From: Puccinellia tenuiflora
Lineage: Eukaryota; Streptophyta; Magnoliopsida; Poales; Poaceae
Assembly (NCBI GenBank): GCA_012064385.1
Contig: QRDG01000412.1
Location: 904,853-968,852 of the forward strand
Length of the DNA stretch: 64,000 nt
Direction of reading: 5' to 3'
Position numbers and translations under genes: made by a program. Under the pieces are notes generated by a model. That model did not search any database. It was not told where the DNA came from and worked only from the letters and a program-made list of their open reading frames with translations. Shown one piece after another: positions 1 to 10,908 of the stretch (positions are counted from its first letter, which is position 1; each line of letters begins with the position of its first letter).

Positions 1-614
1 CTGTGGACCAAATGACCACCAAGACACCAGGCGAGGTAGCTGGCAACAAGTAACTGACAGCATCTGGATCCATAAATCAAATTTGGAATGCTGATAAACT
101 GGTATACGATCAAGAAGACGCTCTCTTTTTCTAGGATACACTTTGATGTACACATCAACTGATGGATCAATAATGGTGGGGTATGGTATGACTGGTATTG
201 CTTCGGAAAGAATTTTTTTTTTTTATACGATTAGCATTTGTGAGTCTATTGTTATTTGGTAATTGGCATTGTTTTCAAAACACAGCGGATGGTATTTGTC
301 AACAAGGCAAAATGAGGTAATTGCAATGTTCCAGGTGTCGATCCCCTGGATGTGTGTTTTGAAATGTCTGAGGAAGTATCCATGTTAAACATGTATTCAA
401 ATTAGGTGTCAGAACATGGACAGGCTATGTAGGGTTTTACAGACTGCAAACACGTCTGCTATATCTTGTAATTTGTGTACTTTCTGCACTACACAAAGGA
501 TATGAGTAAAACTAACCGTTGAACGGGGTTGAATTTTTGGCTGGCTCTTCAATCGATTCTAACGAGGACGAACTGCTACACAAAAGGGTGGAACCGGAGC
601 AGCGTTCCAATCTA
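1..614. other. No gene seen; downstream flank of the SHH2 gene
   Basis: AT-rich sequence without a coding-like frame, inverted repeat end or recognised element. It lies downstream of the 3' end of the minus-strand SHH2 gene. Confidence 0.5.
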
Positions 615-811
615 GGGCCTGTTCGGATCCTCACTGCTCCGCTCCAGATTTCTAATTTCGCAGAGCGCGCGGAGCTTGGTTTAGCAGCTCCATAAAAATA
701 CGCTACAGCTCCTCCCGCTCCACTCTTTCTGCTCCGCGGAGTTGCTCCGTTCGGGTCCGCTCCGGCCGCTCAAGAGCTGAACCGCGGAGCGGAGGAGATC
801 CGAACGGGCCC
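615..811. mobile_element. Short MITE, PIF/Harbinger (Tourist)-like
   Basis: About 197 bp bounded by inverted termini: GGGCCTGTTCGGATC on the left and its near complement GATCCGAACGGGCCC on the right, with the trinucleotide CTA on both sides. The inside is rich in GCTCCGC/GCGGAGC motifs that can fold on themselves. A 3-bp target duplication and GGGCC-type termini fit the PIF/Harbinger superfamily. It lies about 280 bp past the SHH2 stop codon. Confidence 0.7.
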
Positions 812-1090
812 CCTAGTTTCACATGTTAACAGGAGACAGCCTTTACACGGAGGCAGGAAATCTCAATTAAGTTGGACTCAAATGAACCGACAAAAACACA
901 GAGACCACATGAAGGATCTTTTCTTCTCATGACATCGCTATGTAAATGCCAGATCCAACACTTTGTACAACAGCAGTAAAGTCACATCGCCACACTACCA
1001 TTCTTCTTCGACTGAAAGTTCCTAAACCCAACATATTTTGAGCAGAGAGTTTCCTAAACAAACAATTACCGGAGCGGAAGTTGCTAACTA

Positions 1091-4000
1091 CTACGCTCCC
1101 ACGTTCATCTTGTCGTCCTGTGCTTCATTTGCAGCTTCAGCGCTTGGAGCAGCCTCCGCATCACCCATCTGCACATCTGAAACTGAATCACTGAGGGTGC
1201 TAGCAGGCGCGGCTGGTAAGGTTGCAGCCGGCTTCTCCGTTGGCTCTCCTTGATCTGGATTGGGAACCACGGTCACCTCAGCAGTGTTCACATCCATCAT
1301 CTTGTGCGGCTTTGAGGGTTTCTGATCAACTGGGCTCTTATCAGCACGATAACACTTTGAACCTCTGCAGAAGCTGCCGCTCTGGCGGCGTGCAAGATCT
1401 GGAGCCTGTAATCAGTTTCTGGTCGACGACACACCTTCCTCAGTGGAACAATCTCCTGTCGCATCAAAAGAAATATAAGAAATACTAACAAAGTGTGTTA
1501 AATAGCATAAAATAACTACACTCACCACTTTGGTTTCAGTTTAATTTGATTGACTACGTAGTGAAGATAATTAGCCTAAATTTAAAAACCATTTACACTG
1601 CTAATAAATAGTGACCACAAATGAGCATGCATTGTTTTGTAACAAGGTGCAGGGCGTACATGCATGTGAGTATATTTAACAAAATATTAAATTGCATGGT
1701 AGGTCTATGAACTTAGACAAATTAATACATGCTTCGTTCAACATTCAATAATAAAAGAAAGTATAATTGTCTCTTTCCATCATTTTTCCTTAAACGTTCT
1801 GATTTTTTTGTTTGATTGCCGAAGACATTGTAGGTGGAAAATGAAACCACAAAGAAATTCCAAAATATGCAGAGCTCTGTAGCATCTTTACTGAGTAGAA
1901 TGCCGTGAGGTCGCTGGACAGTTGGAGAGGCATATTAGTCTTCAATTTCTAGCCAATGCCAGAAGGTTAGCAGCACGCTGTCAAGGAACGCTCTGACATG
2001 AGTACCACAGGCGTAAATCAGGAGCTCGCTGGAGAGGGAGCTTCATGGTGACTGGATCTGGACAGGGAATCTATGCTGCAGCACAGATCATATCGATAAA
2101 GGAAGGTCAGAACTGGTCAGACTGGAGAAAGAAGGCCTGAATGGACATCGTAGTGACGGCAGCAGACGGATTTGACAATGAAGGCTGGAGTAGAGGTGGC
2201 GGCCACTGTATTCGAAGATGGAGGCGGCCACTGGAGCAAACAAATGAGAAAGGATATGAATGAAGGCAGGCAGTGGTGATTGGATGATTGAAGGCTTGAA
2301 GCTAGCTGAAAGTGACATATTTTCTTTTTGAGGGTGAAAAAAGAAAGATCTTGCTGCTCGTCAGTGTCATCACCAGTGCTAACCTTGAAATAGTGGGGGC
2401 TAAAGAATAGAGGTGGAGAAGCTGCGATGGGTGGCCATTGTAGTCAGATATCACTGACAGCCTGACAGCAGTGGCGGTCAGGAGATCACCGCTGGATGGC
2501 AGGGCTCTCACTGGGTCGGCAAAGGTCCATGGTGTTTCATCTATTCATGTCGAGACACATTACGAAGAAAACTGTGGCAAATTCCATACAGATCAGAGGG
2601 GCAGAGATCTGACTGGGGCAGCTCTGGTTGTAGTTGTCACCATTTCATGGAATGCGGGGTGAATTCCAAGATCTAATTCTCTGTACAGGCAAACAGCCCT
2701 AGAATCATGGTTTTTAAGGCGGTTAAAGCGTCATAAGGCGGAGGAGGGGCGCTCTGACGCCTAAGCGCCCAAGGCGACACCTTAAACATTGCAGGAAAAG
2801 AGGAATCGGCAGTTCTGCACTTCAATTGCGTAATAAATAGGAAAAATAGCAATGGCTGAGAGATGGCCACTACTTTATGCACCTCCCAGTGGCCCAAAGC
2901 CCATCTAGTGGGCATATACTCCTCGGTGACCTAATTCCACTCTCCTCCTTCCCTTCTTCCCCACCACAGCCACCACACACCTTCTGCTCCCTTTCCTCAT
3001 GGTAGCAGCACACAACCCTCAAACTCCTCCCTCCTCTTCATGGACCCACCCTTCTCCCTCACCGCAGCATTCTTCACCATCACGGCAGCAGAGTAGATCG
3101 GTCGAGGGAAGGCGACGACAGAACCAGGTGCTCAACGGGATGCTCGCCCATCTGCCCGGAGGCCGGTGCAGCGAGGAACATGCAGAGGCAGAGGCATCTT
3201 ATGACGTGCGCAATTCCACGAGGCAGCCGTACACTTCATGTCTAAGGCGGGGCGGACGCCTTGCAGTCTCCGGGCGCTCTGACGCTTAAGCGTCGCCTAG
3301 GCGACGCCTTAAAAACCATGCCTAGAATCATAACTACAACTCCAGGATTCCAGTCCCAATTCTGGTATCCAAAGCAGGTGTAATACTGGAATCTGAGTGA
3401 ATGCATGAACAATGAAGTGTTAGACAGAAGGAGAATTACCTCAGAGTGATCATGATCATAGCGAACAAGAAACCTACAGCGGCACCCCCTTACATCGTGC
3501 CTGCGCCTTTGAGCATCAAGAACACGAGCATCAAAATAGAGGGCCTGCTCTTTGCCTTCCTGATAAATTCAATACAGAATTATTTTACTTATGTGAGATA
3601 TCAGCTTCGAGTAAATAGTACCACTACATTACAGGACACCTAAATCACATGAAAATAAAATGGCCCTTTGTTCAACTTTCCGTCACACTGTTACACCCAA
3701 TGATTAGAAACAACAGCATTCCTTACAGACCGTAAAAAATACTCCAATTTGAGTGCAATTATATCTTCAACTGGCAGTAAACTGCATGCATATTTAATCT
3801 CATATTCCATTTTTTCTAAAACCTAAGTGTTCTAAAACCGAGTATTTCCATGCATAGGATATAAATTACTTCAGTTTGGAAAAAAGAGGTTTGTACCACT
3901 TTTTCCAATGGTGCAAAAATACTAAAGTTTTCGCTGATACCATGGTATATAATACTACATTTTTTGCTAAAGCCAAACACCTGAAGTATTTAAAACCATG

Positions 4001-7000
4001 GTATTTTCAGAAACCACAGTATTCTTAGCATACTTAAAAATGCCTTCGCTACTAAAGTTTCACGTAAACGGCAATTCTCAAGTTGTGGCATGCTAGCTTG
4101 CTAAATCAGGTGAAATGAAGTATTTTAAGATGGCAATACCTGAAAACAAAGAATGAGGTCCCCAGGAAGCACAGCAACACATTCTGTAGCTTCACATGGA
4201 AGTGAACGCTGTCGCACACATTTACGAACATTAATCCATTCATCCTCTTCAGCCCCAAATCCAGAAAAACGAACTCTTACTTCCTGAAAACAAATAAACA
4301 AGTGTGAGCACAGTTGGTGTAAGGCATAGGTAGTAACAGACTATAGAGGATGATTAAACAATAAAAACTATAGGGGCATTGGCATAGATAACATAATGCT
4401 CAAGAAAGGAACAAGGCTAGTTTTCACCCTCAACGATGAAAAGCTGTGCATATCATCCCTAAGACAAGCTTGGACAGTAATTTTTGGCAAGTTGGTGGTC
4501 GAAAAATCAATTTTTCACTATCCAAGTTGCAACTTTGACTAGTCACATGAAGAAATGCTTCTCTTTGTTCCTCTTCCCACCACTCAAGACATCTGACAAG
4601 CCCCACCGCCACTTGCACAATGCCAGCCACACCTATCACTTGGTGCTTGCCCAACGCCACACCAACTGACACGGCGAGCTCCACAAGCATCACCATGCCA
4701 AGCCCCACAAGTTCCGAGTGTCATGCAGAGAGCCCTCCTAATCACTAACTTGCCCCCGAACATGTTTTCCTGCTACATACCTCTGAAGTGCATCCCACGC
4801 CTACACACACAGTTCTCCCAATGTGACAAACTGTACAATTTGGCCAGAAGCAGATTGATTTGGATACAAAGTAATTTTCATACTATGGTTGTGGCTTTCC
4901 AGGAAAAAGGTCATGACCTTCCTTTGGTGTGTGGGGGCTTAACTAAAGCAACTATAGATAAATCAGAATCAGAATCATCTATAGCTTCAGTGCTAGCAAA
5001 CTGCTTTGAATAAGAACTGCCAGAAATGTATTTAACAACATCAATAATATTTAACAAAAGTTTTATAGTCATTACCGGGTCCCCTGTTTCAAACAACCTG
5101 TGGGACAGAAAGGCAGCAACATCGTACCTGTAAAAAGAAAGTTTGGTCATGCATGCAAAACTACAAGGCCTTTTTAGAAAAGAAAATAAACAGATGGCAC
5201 CGGTACAACAGCATAGAACATAAAACACTTCATGGTAAAAAAAATGATCCAAATCATAGTGAATGAACATAGATGTCTCTGTTTTCACGTCACTGAACCA
5301 CTAATTTGATCAGATATATTTACAGACTCGAGAAAAGGAATACCAAGTAGTATCATTTACTGGATATGGCTGGATCTATTAGGACGAGGCTCAGTTAAAG
5401 TAGGAAGAGTCCAATTGAACAAGGAAACTGGAGCCATAGTTCGATCTTGAAGTTTGAATTGAGATCTGATCTGTGGATCAAGTAGTCCTATATACAAAGG
5501 ACTCATGTGTGACCTTTGAAATCAAGCAATAAAACAATCAGAAGTTCCCGAAGCATCAGAGTCTCTCTTCCATGTCAGGGACAAGCCCCGTTGCTGGTTG
5601 AAGAGGGCGAATGCGCTATAATGGTAACTCGGTATTTGGGCCATTACCCTACCAATTATCCCACTGTGAACCAAGCTTCATATCATTTTGTATCAGACCC
5701 CACAGCTACTCCGTAATCAATGGCTAGAAAAAGGGTGTTACGATGCTTAGTTGGTGAGCACCACCATGTGGCAGGCCTCGACTTTGCCACCTGGGTCTTC
5801 TGTTTGGACCATAACCTACGCAATCATCTCGTTGTGAACCAAGGTTCATAACATAGCCTACAAGGATGATAAGTTGACAACCTGGCCATTTTCTAAGATA
5901 CTGGATACATGCCAATGAGCACTACTTAGCTCAATAGAGGCGCATTGTTATACAAACTTTGGCAAAAAGCGCATACACGAAAACACAGCATATTTGGCAG
6001 TAAATGACAAACAATGAAATAGGTAGATCTGCATACCATGCACCATCTCGAGCTGACTTGCTTCAAACTCTACTTGGCCACCATCCGAAGGATTCTTACC
6101 TGGTTGTTAACAACGACATAAAAAATCAGAGGAGGAAAACATGATAAATGGTTATCAATTTTCATGGGTGGGCTGTTACAAACTAAAATCTTAAAAATAC
6201 CAAACACTAAAGAATCATGATATGTGGTCTGCAGTTGTGAAAAAAGGTAATGGGTGCATGTGTACTGTGATTATCGAAATGAGCTTCAATGACTGAGATA
6301 AGGGCAACGGCAAGCTTTGATGGGCTCATAAGTAACTACAGATTATAAAGTCCGTAAAACCCCGCCAAAATTAATTCGGAGTTGCCAATTTGGCATGAAA
6401 CGGAAGAAACCCTTCCGCGCCATGCAAAACCCTACACCAGCACCCACACGCACAATCCCTAGACATTAAGGGGCACCCCTACACCAACATAAGGGAGCAC
6501 AGGACTCCTGCACAAATTTTGCACCAGTAAAGCATTACCATCCTCATCCTAATCCTAACTAGCAGTGGAATTACATGCGAAGGAAATAAACATCTCATCA
6601 TAAGTTAATATCAAGTTTGAGATATTCAAGCAGCACCTGGGTGGGATCCGGAGTGGCCAGAGGAAGAGGGCTGAGCCCTAAAGGAAGCCGGGTGGTGCTC
6701 CTCGGCCCCCGTGGGCAGCATCTTGCCCTGCGGCAGCGGCGAGCCCCTGGTGGTCCTGGACCGCTGCGAGTACCTCCGGTTCTGGAACCAGTTCCAGACC
6801 TGCGCCCAGCCGCAAATCAACACAGATCGGAATAAGACGGGCCCATCTCGTAGTATCCCCCCCAGGAAGGAAACAGAGAGGAGGGGCAATCAATTAAATT
6901 CGAATTGCTCGGATCTTCTTCCGCGACAGGGGGTGGGGGGAAACCTACCTGCTTGGGCTGGACGGGGATCTTGCCGCAGCGGGCGGGGGAGGCGGTGAAC

Positions 7001-7134
7001 TTGTCGGCGAGGCCCTGGATGACGTCGCGGTGCGGGATGGCGTTGTTGAGATGGCGCAGGCGCTCCTCCATCTCCGCCACCTCCGCGTGCGTGAACCGGA
7101 ACGCGGGCCCCCCGGTGCTCGGCGGTCGCCCCAT
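1091..7134 (-). CDS. SHH2: SAWADEE homeodomain protein (SHH2-type), two apparent frameshifts
   Basis: SHH proteins read histone H3 tails through the SAWADEE domain and act with Pol IV in RNA-directed DNA methylation in the nucleus. Exons, minus strand: 7134-6949, 6799-6637, 6099-6037, 5127-5076, 4283-4140, 3559-3440, 1455-1091; every junction is GT-AG. Exons 1-2 encode the N-terminal homeodomain-like region (starts MGRPPSTGGPAFRF, helix 3 VWNWFQNRRYSQR). Exon 3 starts the SAWADEE fold (QVEFEA, then ARDGAW), exon 4 continues YDVAAFLSHR, exon 5 has RVRFSGFGAEEDEWINVRK, exon 6 has CRCRFLVRYDHDH and exon 7 has VPLRKVCRRPETDYRLQIL. The start is the first ATG of exon 1 and matches the family N-terminus. 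Exon 3 lacks one nucleotide near 6057-6062, between EFEA and SARDGAW. Exon 7 changes frame near 1350-1375; the downstream frame ends in AQDDKMNVGA at 1091, whereas the unshifted frame stops at 1297. It is therefore either a recent pseudogene or a gene with assembly indels. Family assignment is strong; SHH2 over SHH1 rests on the N-terminal motif. Confidence 0.88.
2706..3320. mobile_element. Non-autonomous hAT element in SHH2 intron 6
   Basis: A 615-bp element with 16-bp inverted termini CATGGTTTTTAAGGCG and CGCCTTAAAAACCATG, flanked by a perfect 8-bp duplication CCTAGAAT (2698-2705 and 3321-3328). An 8-bp duplication with CA...TG ends is diagnostic of hAT. Subterminal parts carry GGCGACGCTTAAGCG-like palindromes. 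No transposase frame is present. It sits in the large intron between SHH2 exons 6 and 7. Confidence 0.9.
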
Positions 7135-7700
7135 CCTGCCTCGGCCGTCGACGCTACTTCGCCGTTGCTGCTGCGGCTACGCCGTTAGAAGATCCGACGG
7201 ATAGATCGCCGGAGGAGGACCCTGGAGAGGAGGAGAGGGACGTCACCAGTTCAGTGCTCCACGGGCCGGCCTCCTCTCTGTGCCTCGTGCTGTCTGTGTG
7301 CGCCGCTGTGTTGCCTACCCTATTTCTTCTGTGGAATTGGGTGCTACCCCGTTTGTTTCTGTACACGTGGCTGCCTGTGGGTTCTGGCCCACTTTTAGTT
7401 TTTTTTCCCGACATCCATTAGTATTGATTGGATTGCAAGAGAATCCCAAATTCGAAAGTTTAAATTCCTATAACACATTCAAAATAGACTAATCCGACAA
7501 TGAATAGTGCCAAAATATAATTTGGTTTTTGAATTTGGCCCATTATCACAATTGATAACAATTTTGTCATTTTTGGTGTTGTGTTTCAAATGCATACATG
7601 AAATTTTGTGACATGTTAGATATGAGTATTATATTACCTATGTCCAAATATTTTCTCAGATTTTCGGAAAATATTTTATATGGTCAACCCGAGTCGGGTG
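7135..7700. other. SHH2 5' leader and upstream region
   Basis: GC-rich DNA just upstream of the SHH2 start (about 7135-7280, minus strand leader) gives way to AT-rich sequence. It is the natural place for the SHH2 promoter, but no single TATA or initiator can be defended. Confidence 0.4.
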
Positions 7701-7715
7701 CACCGGGTGAACTAA

Positions 7716-7867
7716 AAAAAATGAGACCAACCCAGGCACTAGCACCCGTTGGCTTTTTTTTTTATAGAAGAAGACTCCGTGAGGACACAGCGCGAGTGAG
7801 AGGACTCGAACGCTGGCCGGCTGCCTACGCACTCGCAGCGCTAGCCAACAGGCCGACGGCCCGTTCT
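7716..7867 (-). mobile_element. tRNA-derived SINE (Au-SINE-like)
   Basis: A 152-bp insertion flanked by a perfect 15-bp direct repeat, CACCGGGTGAACTAA (7701-7715 and 7868-7882). On the minus strand it holds a Pol III B box (GTTCGAGTCC, complement of 7802-7811), an A-box-like TGGCTAGCGCTG about 25-30 bp before it, and ends in a run of T. Long perfect target duplications, an internal Pol III promoter and a T tail are SINE hallmarks; grass Au and p-SINE families share this layout. The subfamily was not confirmed. Confidence 0.85.
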
Positions 7868-7882
7868 CACCGGGTGAACTAA

Positions 7883-9902
7883 TTCTTTGGATGGCATCTC
7901 AAAAGAATCCCACAACAGACCAAATCGGTTATTTTGCGGTTTTGCATGAAAAATTTATCTATTGCAGATCCGACAAATCCAGCCGAATGTAGAAGATTTT
8001 GCGGTTAACTCCAACTCTTGCCCCATGTATCTCATATCTCCAGTATGAGGCTTGAATTTTAACGTTCCCCCCCAAGAGAAGAGAAGGTGGCGCGAGCGAA
8101 AATTTAGGGCGAGGCCTTCTTGCCGCCTCTCGTCGTCAAGTCGAGTCATCTCGGCATCACGGAGATACAAAGAGGGTACCCCGATGTATGGCACATCGTT
8201 TCCATCTCTTTCGAGGTCGTGGGACTTCTTTTCCTTTCATACGAGCCTTTCCAAACATCCCCCCATGGAGCTCCATGCGGTATCGAAGGGCTCGAAATGG
8301 GTATCGCCGGCCGTTCTTGAGCCACGCAGTTGTCCTCCACCTTACTCTCATCTTGGCTTGTTGCACACAAGGTGAATTGAGTTCCCAACCAAACTGAGGC
8401 CGACCAGCTCAATTCAGTCGCTTCGTGCCACCTCGGCTGATACGAGGCCACCAAGCCTTTCATCTGTGACCGGTTCCGTACATTTCTCCAGGACCCTGAC
8501 CACACCCGATTTGGCTGGCGATCTATTTCACACCCATAGGGTGTTTGTAAAATACTCCATGGTAATTTTTTGCTCAATTTTTCTATTTGATTTTTACTCA
8601 GGTGAAAATCATATTTTACTCCAAGGTACATTGATCAACATCGTGATCCATCTATCATACTTGAAGCAATAGGCTCTGACGACTTTGTGGTTTTGGCACT
8701 CATTTTTGGGTTGTCGGGTATTGTCTCAATGATATGAATGTTCTAAAGAGGTCGCATCTGTTTTCTAGGCTTGAAAGTGGCTGATGCTCCGTCTGGAAAC
8801 TACACGGCTAATGGCCATGCATATAACATAGGATAGTATCTAGATGATGGCTCATACTCGCGTGCAATTTCTTGTGACATGCCTTTCTTCCACATGGCGC
8901 ATAGTAGACGTGCCCCTAGTGTTCTTATCCTCTCTCTCCCAATTTCGCAAGTCGTTGCTCTTAATGCCGCCCGAGCTATCCGCTAGCTGGTGCTCCTTCA
9001 TGCAACCCCTTGTTGCTGATGCTCCTCCGCGCCTTCGTCGACCGTTGCACCTATGTGGCCTCCGCAGGCAACCACTCCTCAACATGTGTGGGGCCATAGA
9101 TGTTGCTCTTCTGTCTGCTGCTACTTGCCTCCTAGTTGGTCTCCATCTCTTGCTAGTGGTGGTTTCTGCCTCTCATGCTGCTAGCAAGGGTGTAGGTCAA
9201 AGAGCTCGCTAGGTTCCATGGATGTCACTAGGACCGGAGAACAAAATCCCTAGGAGCGGGATTTTGTGCCAGTGACACCCGATTTGACTCAAAAGGGCCT
9301 CTGACGGGTCGGGGATTGGTGAGCTCGATGATGGTGGAAGAGTTGGTCATTTTGGAAATTTGTGATGTTGGAATGGGCCGCTGTTTCGAAATGCTACTCT
9401 TTTTTGTTGTGTACACATGAGTAAAAATGTTGCAATGATATATGGTCGCATGCTACAAAGGATTTCACCAATGCTTCAACCGTGTAAATGTGATGTTGGA
9501 TGCGTTGTTTTTTTCTTGTTGTGAACATTGACACGTTTTTATGTTTTGTTGCAACAAAATGGGGATTTTTCGTGTACGTTAGTGTTTTTTGCAACAAGCT
9601 GCCTTCGAAATGTTGCATCATTTTTTACACAACAATTCACAAAAGAATTTGTAAAATGTTGTTGCATTCCCCCAAAAAAAAGTTACACATGGATGTCGCA
9701 TTGATCGGGCGCTAGAAATTTCCTATTAAAGTAGACGGATGGCTAGTGAGCGGGCTGATCGAGCGGAAGGATCAGCCGACAGACGTCTAGCACGCCTGAT
9801 ATAAAAACGGAGGAGAACATAAAAAGGAAGAATTGGTGGGGCCCGAGCACATGGTCTTCCCTGCTTTGCCCACGGGAGAGGACGTGTGACGAGCACTGAA
9901 GG
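7883..9902. other. Intergenic, no supported gene
   Basis: Frames at 8146-8631 (minus) and 8844-9212 (plus) show no recognised domain. The stretch 9380-9700 repeats short motifs around TGTTGCA and GCAACA, as in old Mutator-like non-autonomous DNA, but termini were not found. Confidence 0.4.
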
Positions 9903-10657
9903 TAAGCCTGGACGCGAGCCAACTCGGTCCGGCTCGGGCCGAGCCTGAGAAAAGCCCGAGCCAGACAGGCGAGCCGCGAGCCAGCTCGAGACTACCGGCG
10001 AGCCGAAGAATGGAGTTCGGCCCGAGCTTCCCAAAAGCTCGGTGCAGCTCGCGAGCCAAGCGCCTTTAGTCACTGCCAAGTGGGGCCATGGTGGAGTATC
10101 AGGGATGACGACGGTGGATGCTCCACGAGCTCGATGACGGTGACCAAGTGGCGTGCGCGTGCTCGCTTGCGACGTAGCGCGACTACACTGCCGGCGCTGT
10201 CCATCAGAAGAGAAGAAATTGGCGGCAGCGGCATGGAAAAGAGGGCTGTCGGTGTAGCATATGGGGGAGGGGATGAGCAGCAGGGGCAACGGGCATCGTC
10301 GGTAGCGCCTGCGGGGGAGATGAGCAGAAGGAGCAAGCGGCGGCGTCGACAGCTTGATGCGGCGGCGGCGCGACCTAGGTTTTGACTCGTTCGTGGTATG
10401 CACGAACACACCCTAACATGCTAAAATGTAATGCATTTGCTGTGTGGGCTGTTTAATCTATAGATACACCAATGGAACAGGCCCAATAACCTTACAGAAA
10501 AAAAATAAGTCAACCGAGCTGGACCGAGCCGAGCTCGCTGCGGTCCAGGAAAACTAACTTGGCTCGGTCCATTACACCAGCGGGCCGAGCCAGGCTCGGG
10601 ACGAGCCCATGAAAACTCGGGCCGAGCTGAAAAGCTCGGGCCGCATGTCCAGCCTTA
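9903..10657. mobile_element. Non-autonomous hAT element
   Basis: About 755 bp with inverted ends TAAGCCTGGAC and GTCCAGCCTTA, one mismatch. The flanks are 8-bp duplications ACTGAAGG (9895-9902) and ACCGAAGG (10658-10665), also one mismatch. Subterminal regions are dense in GAGCTCGGCTCGGGC-like palindromes, typical of one grass hAT MITE type. It holds no transposase. Its target duplication abuts the plastid-derived fragment on the right. Confidence 0.8.
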
Positions 10658-10667
10658 ACCGAAGGTG

Positions 10668-10751
10668 GCAAAATTCGATGATATCATAGTATCCGCTAAG
10701 TTCACGGGCTAGAGATAAGTGGACTCGAACCGCTGACATCCGCCACAGGGT
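10668..10751 (-). other. Nuclear plastid DNA fragment: trnA-UGC 3' end and trnA-rrn23 spacer
   Basis: Read on the minus strand, 10751-10710 gives the 3' end of plastid tRNA-Ala(UGC): GGCGGATGTCAGCGGTTCGA and onward through the T arm. It continues into the spacer toward 23S rRNA (GTGAACTTAGCGGATAC, then ATGATATCATCGAATTTT). Only the tRNA 3' part is present, with substitutions such as GTCCACTT where plastids have GTCCGCTT, so it is not a functional tRNA gene. The identification relies on remembered plastid inverted-repeat sequence. Confidence 0.72.
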
Positions 10752-10908
10752 TGGCGCGTGGATTAGCTGGATGAGTAATAGAGTTTTCCCTCTGTTACTG
10801 CTCATTTATCCAGATGAACAATCTTACACTTCCATGTACAACGCTGCTAACAAGCCCTCTAAAACAGTGGCAGAGTATACAAGAAGAGAACACATGAGTT
10901 GGTGGTCG

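Noticed and set aside
3840..4080. MITE in SHH2 intron 5 (repeated CCATGGTATTTT-like motifs)
   Set aside because: Suggestive palindromic motifs but no matching ends or target duplication.
8146..8631. 161-codon minus-strand frame as a gene
   Set aside because: No recognisable domain, no intron or codon pattern like the neighbouring genes; overlaps several other frames.
8844..9212. 122-codon plus-strand frame with hydrophobic C-terminus
   Set aside because: Hydrophobic stretch without a family match, next to repeat-like DNA; insufficient support.
10668..10751. tRNA gene on the minus strand (T arm and B box)
   Set aside because: Only the 3' half of tRNA-Ala(UGC) is present, followed by plastid spacer; no acceptor 5' strand, D arm or anticodon arm.
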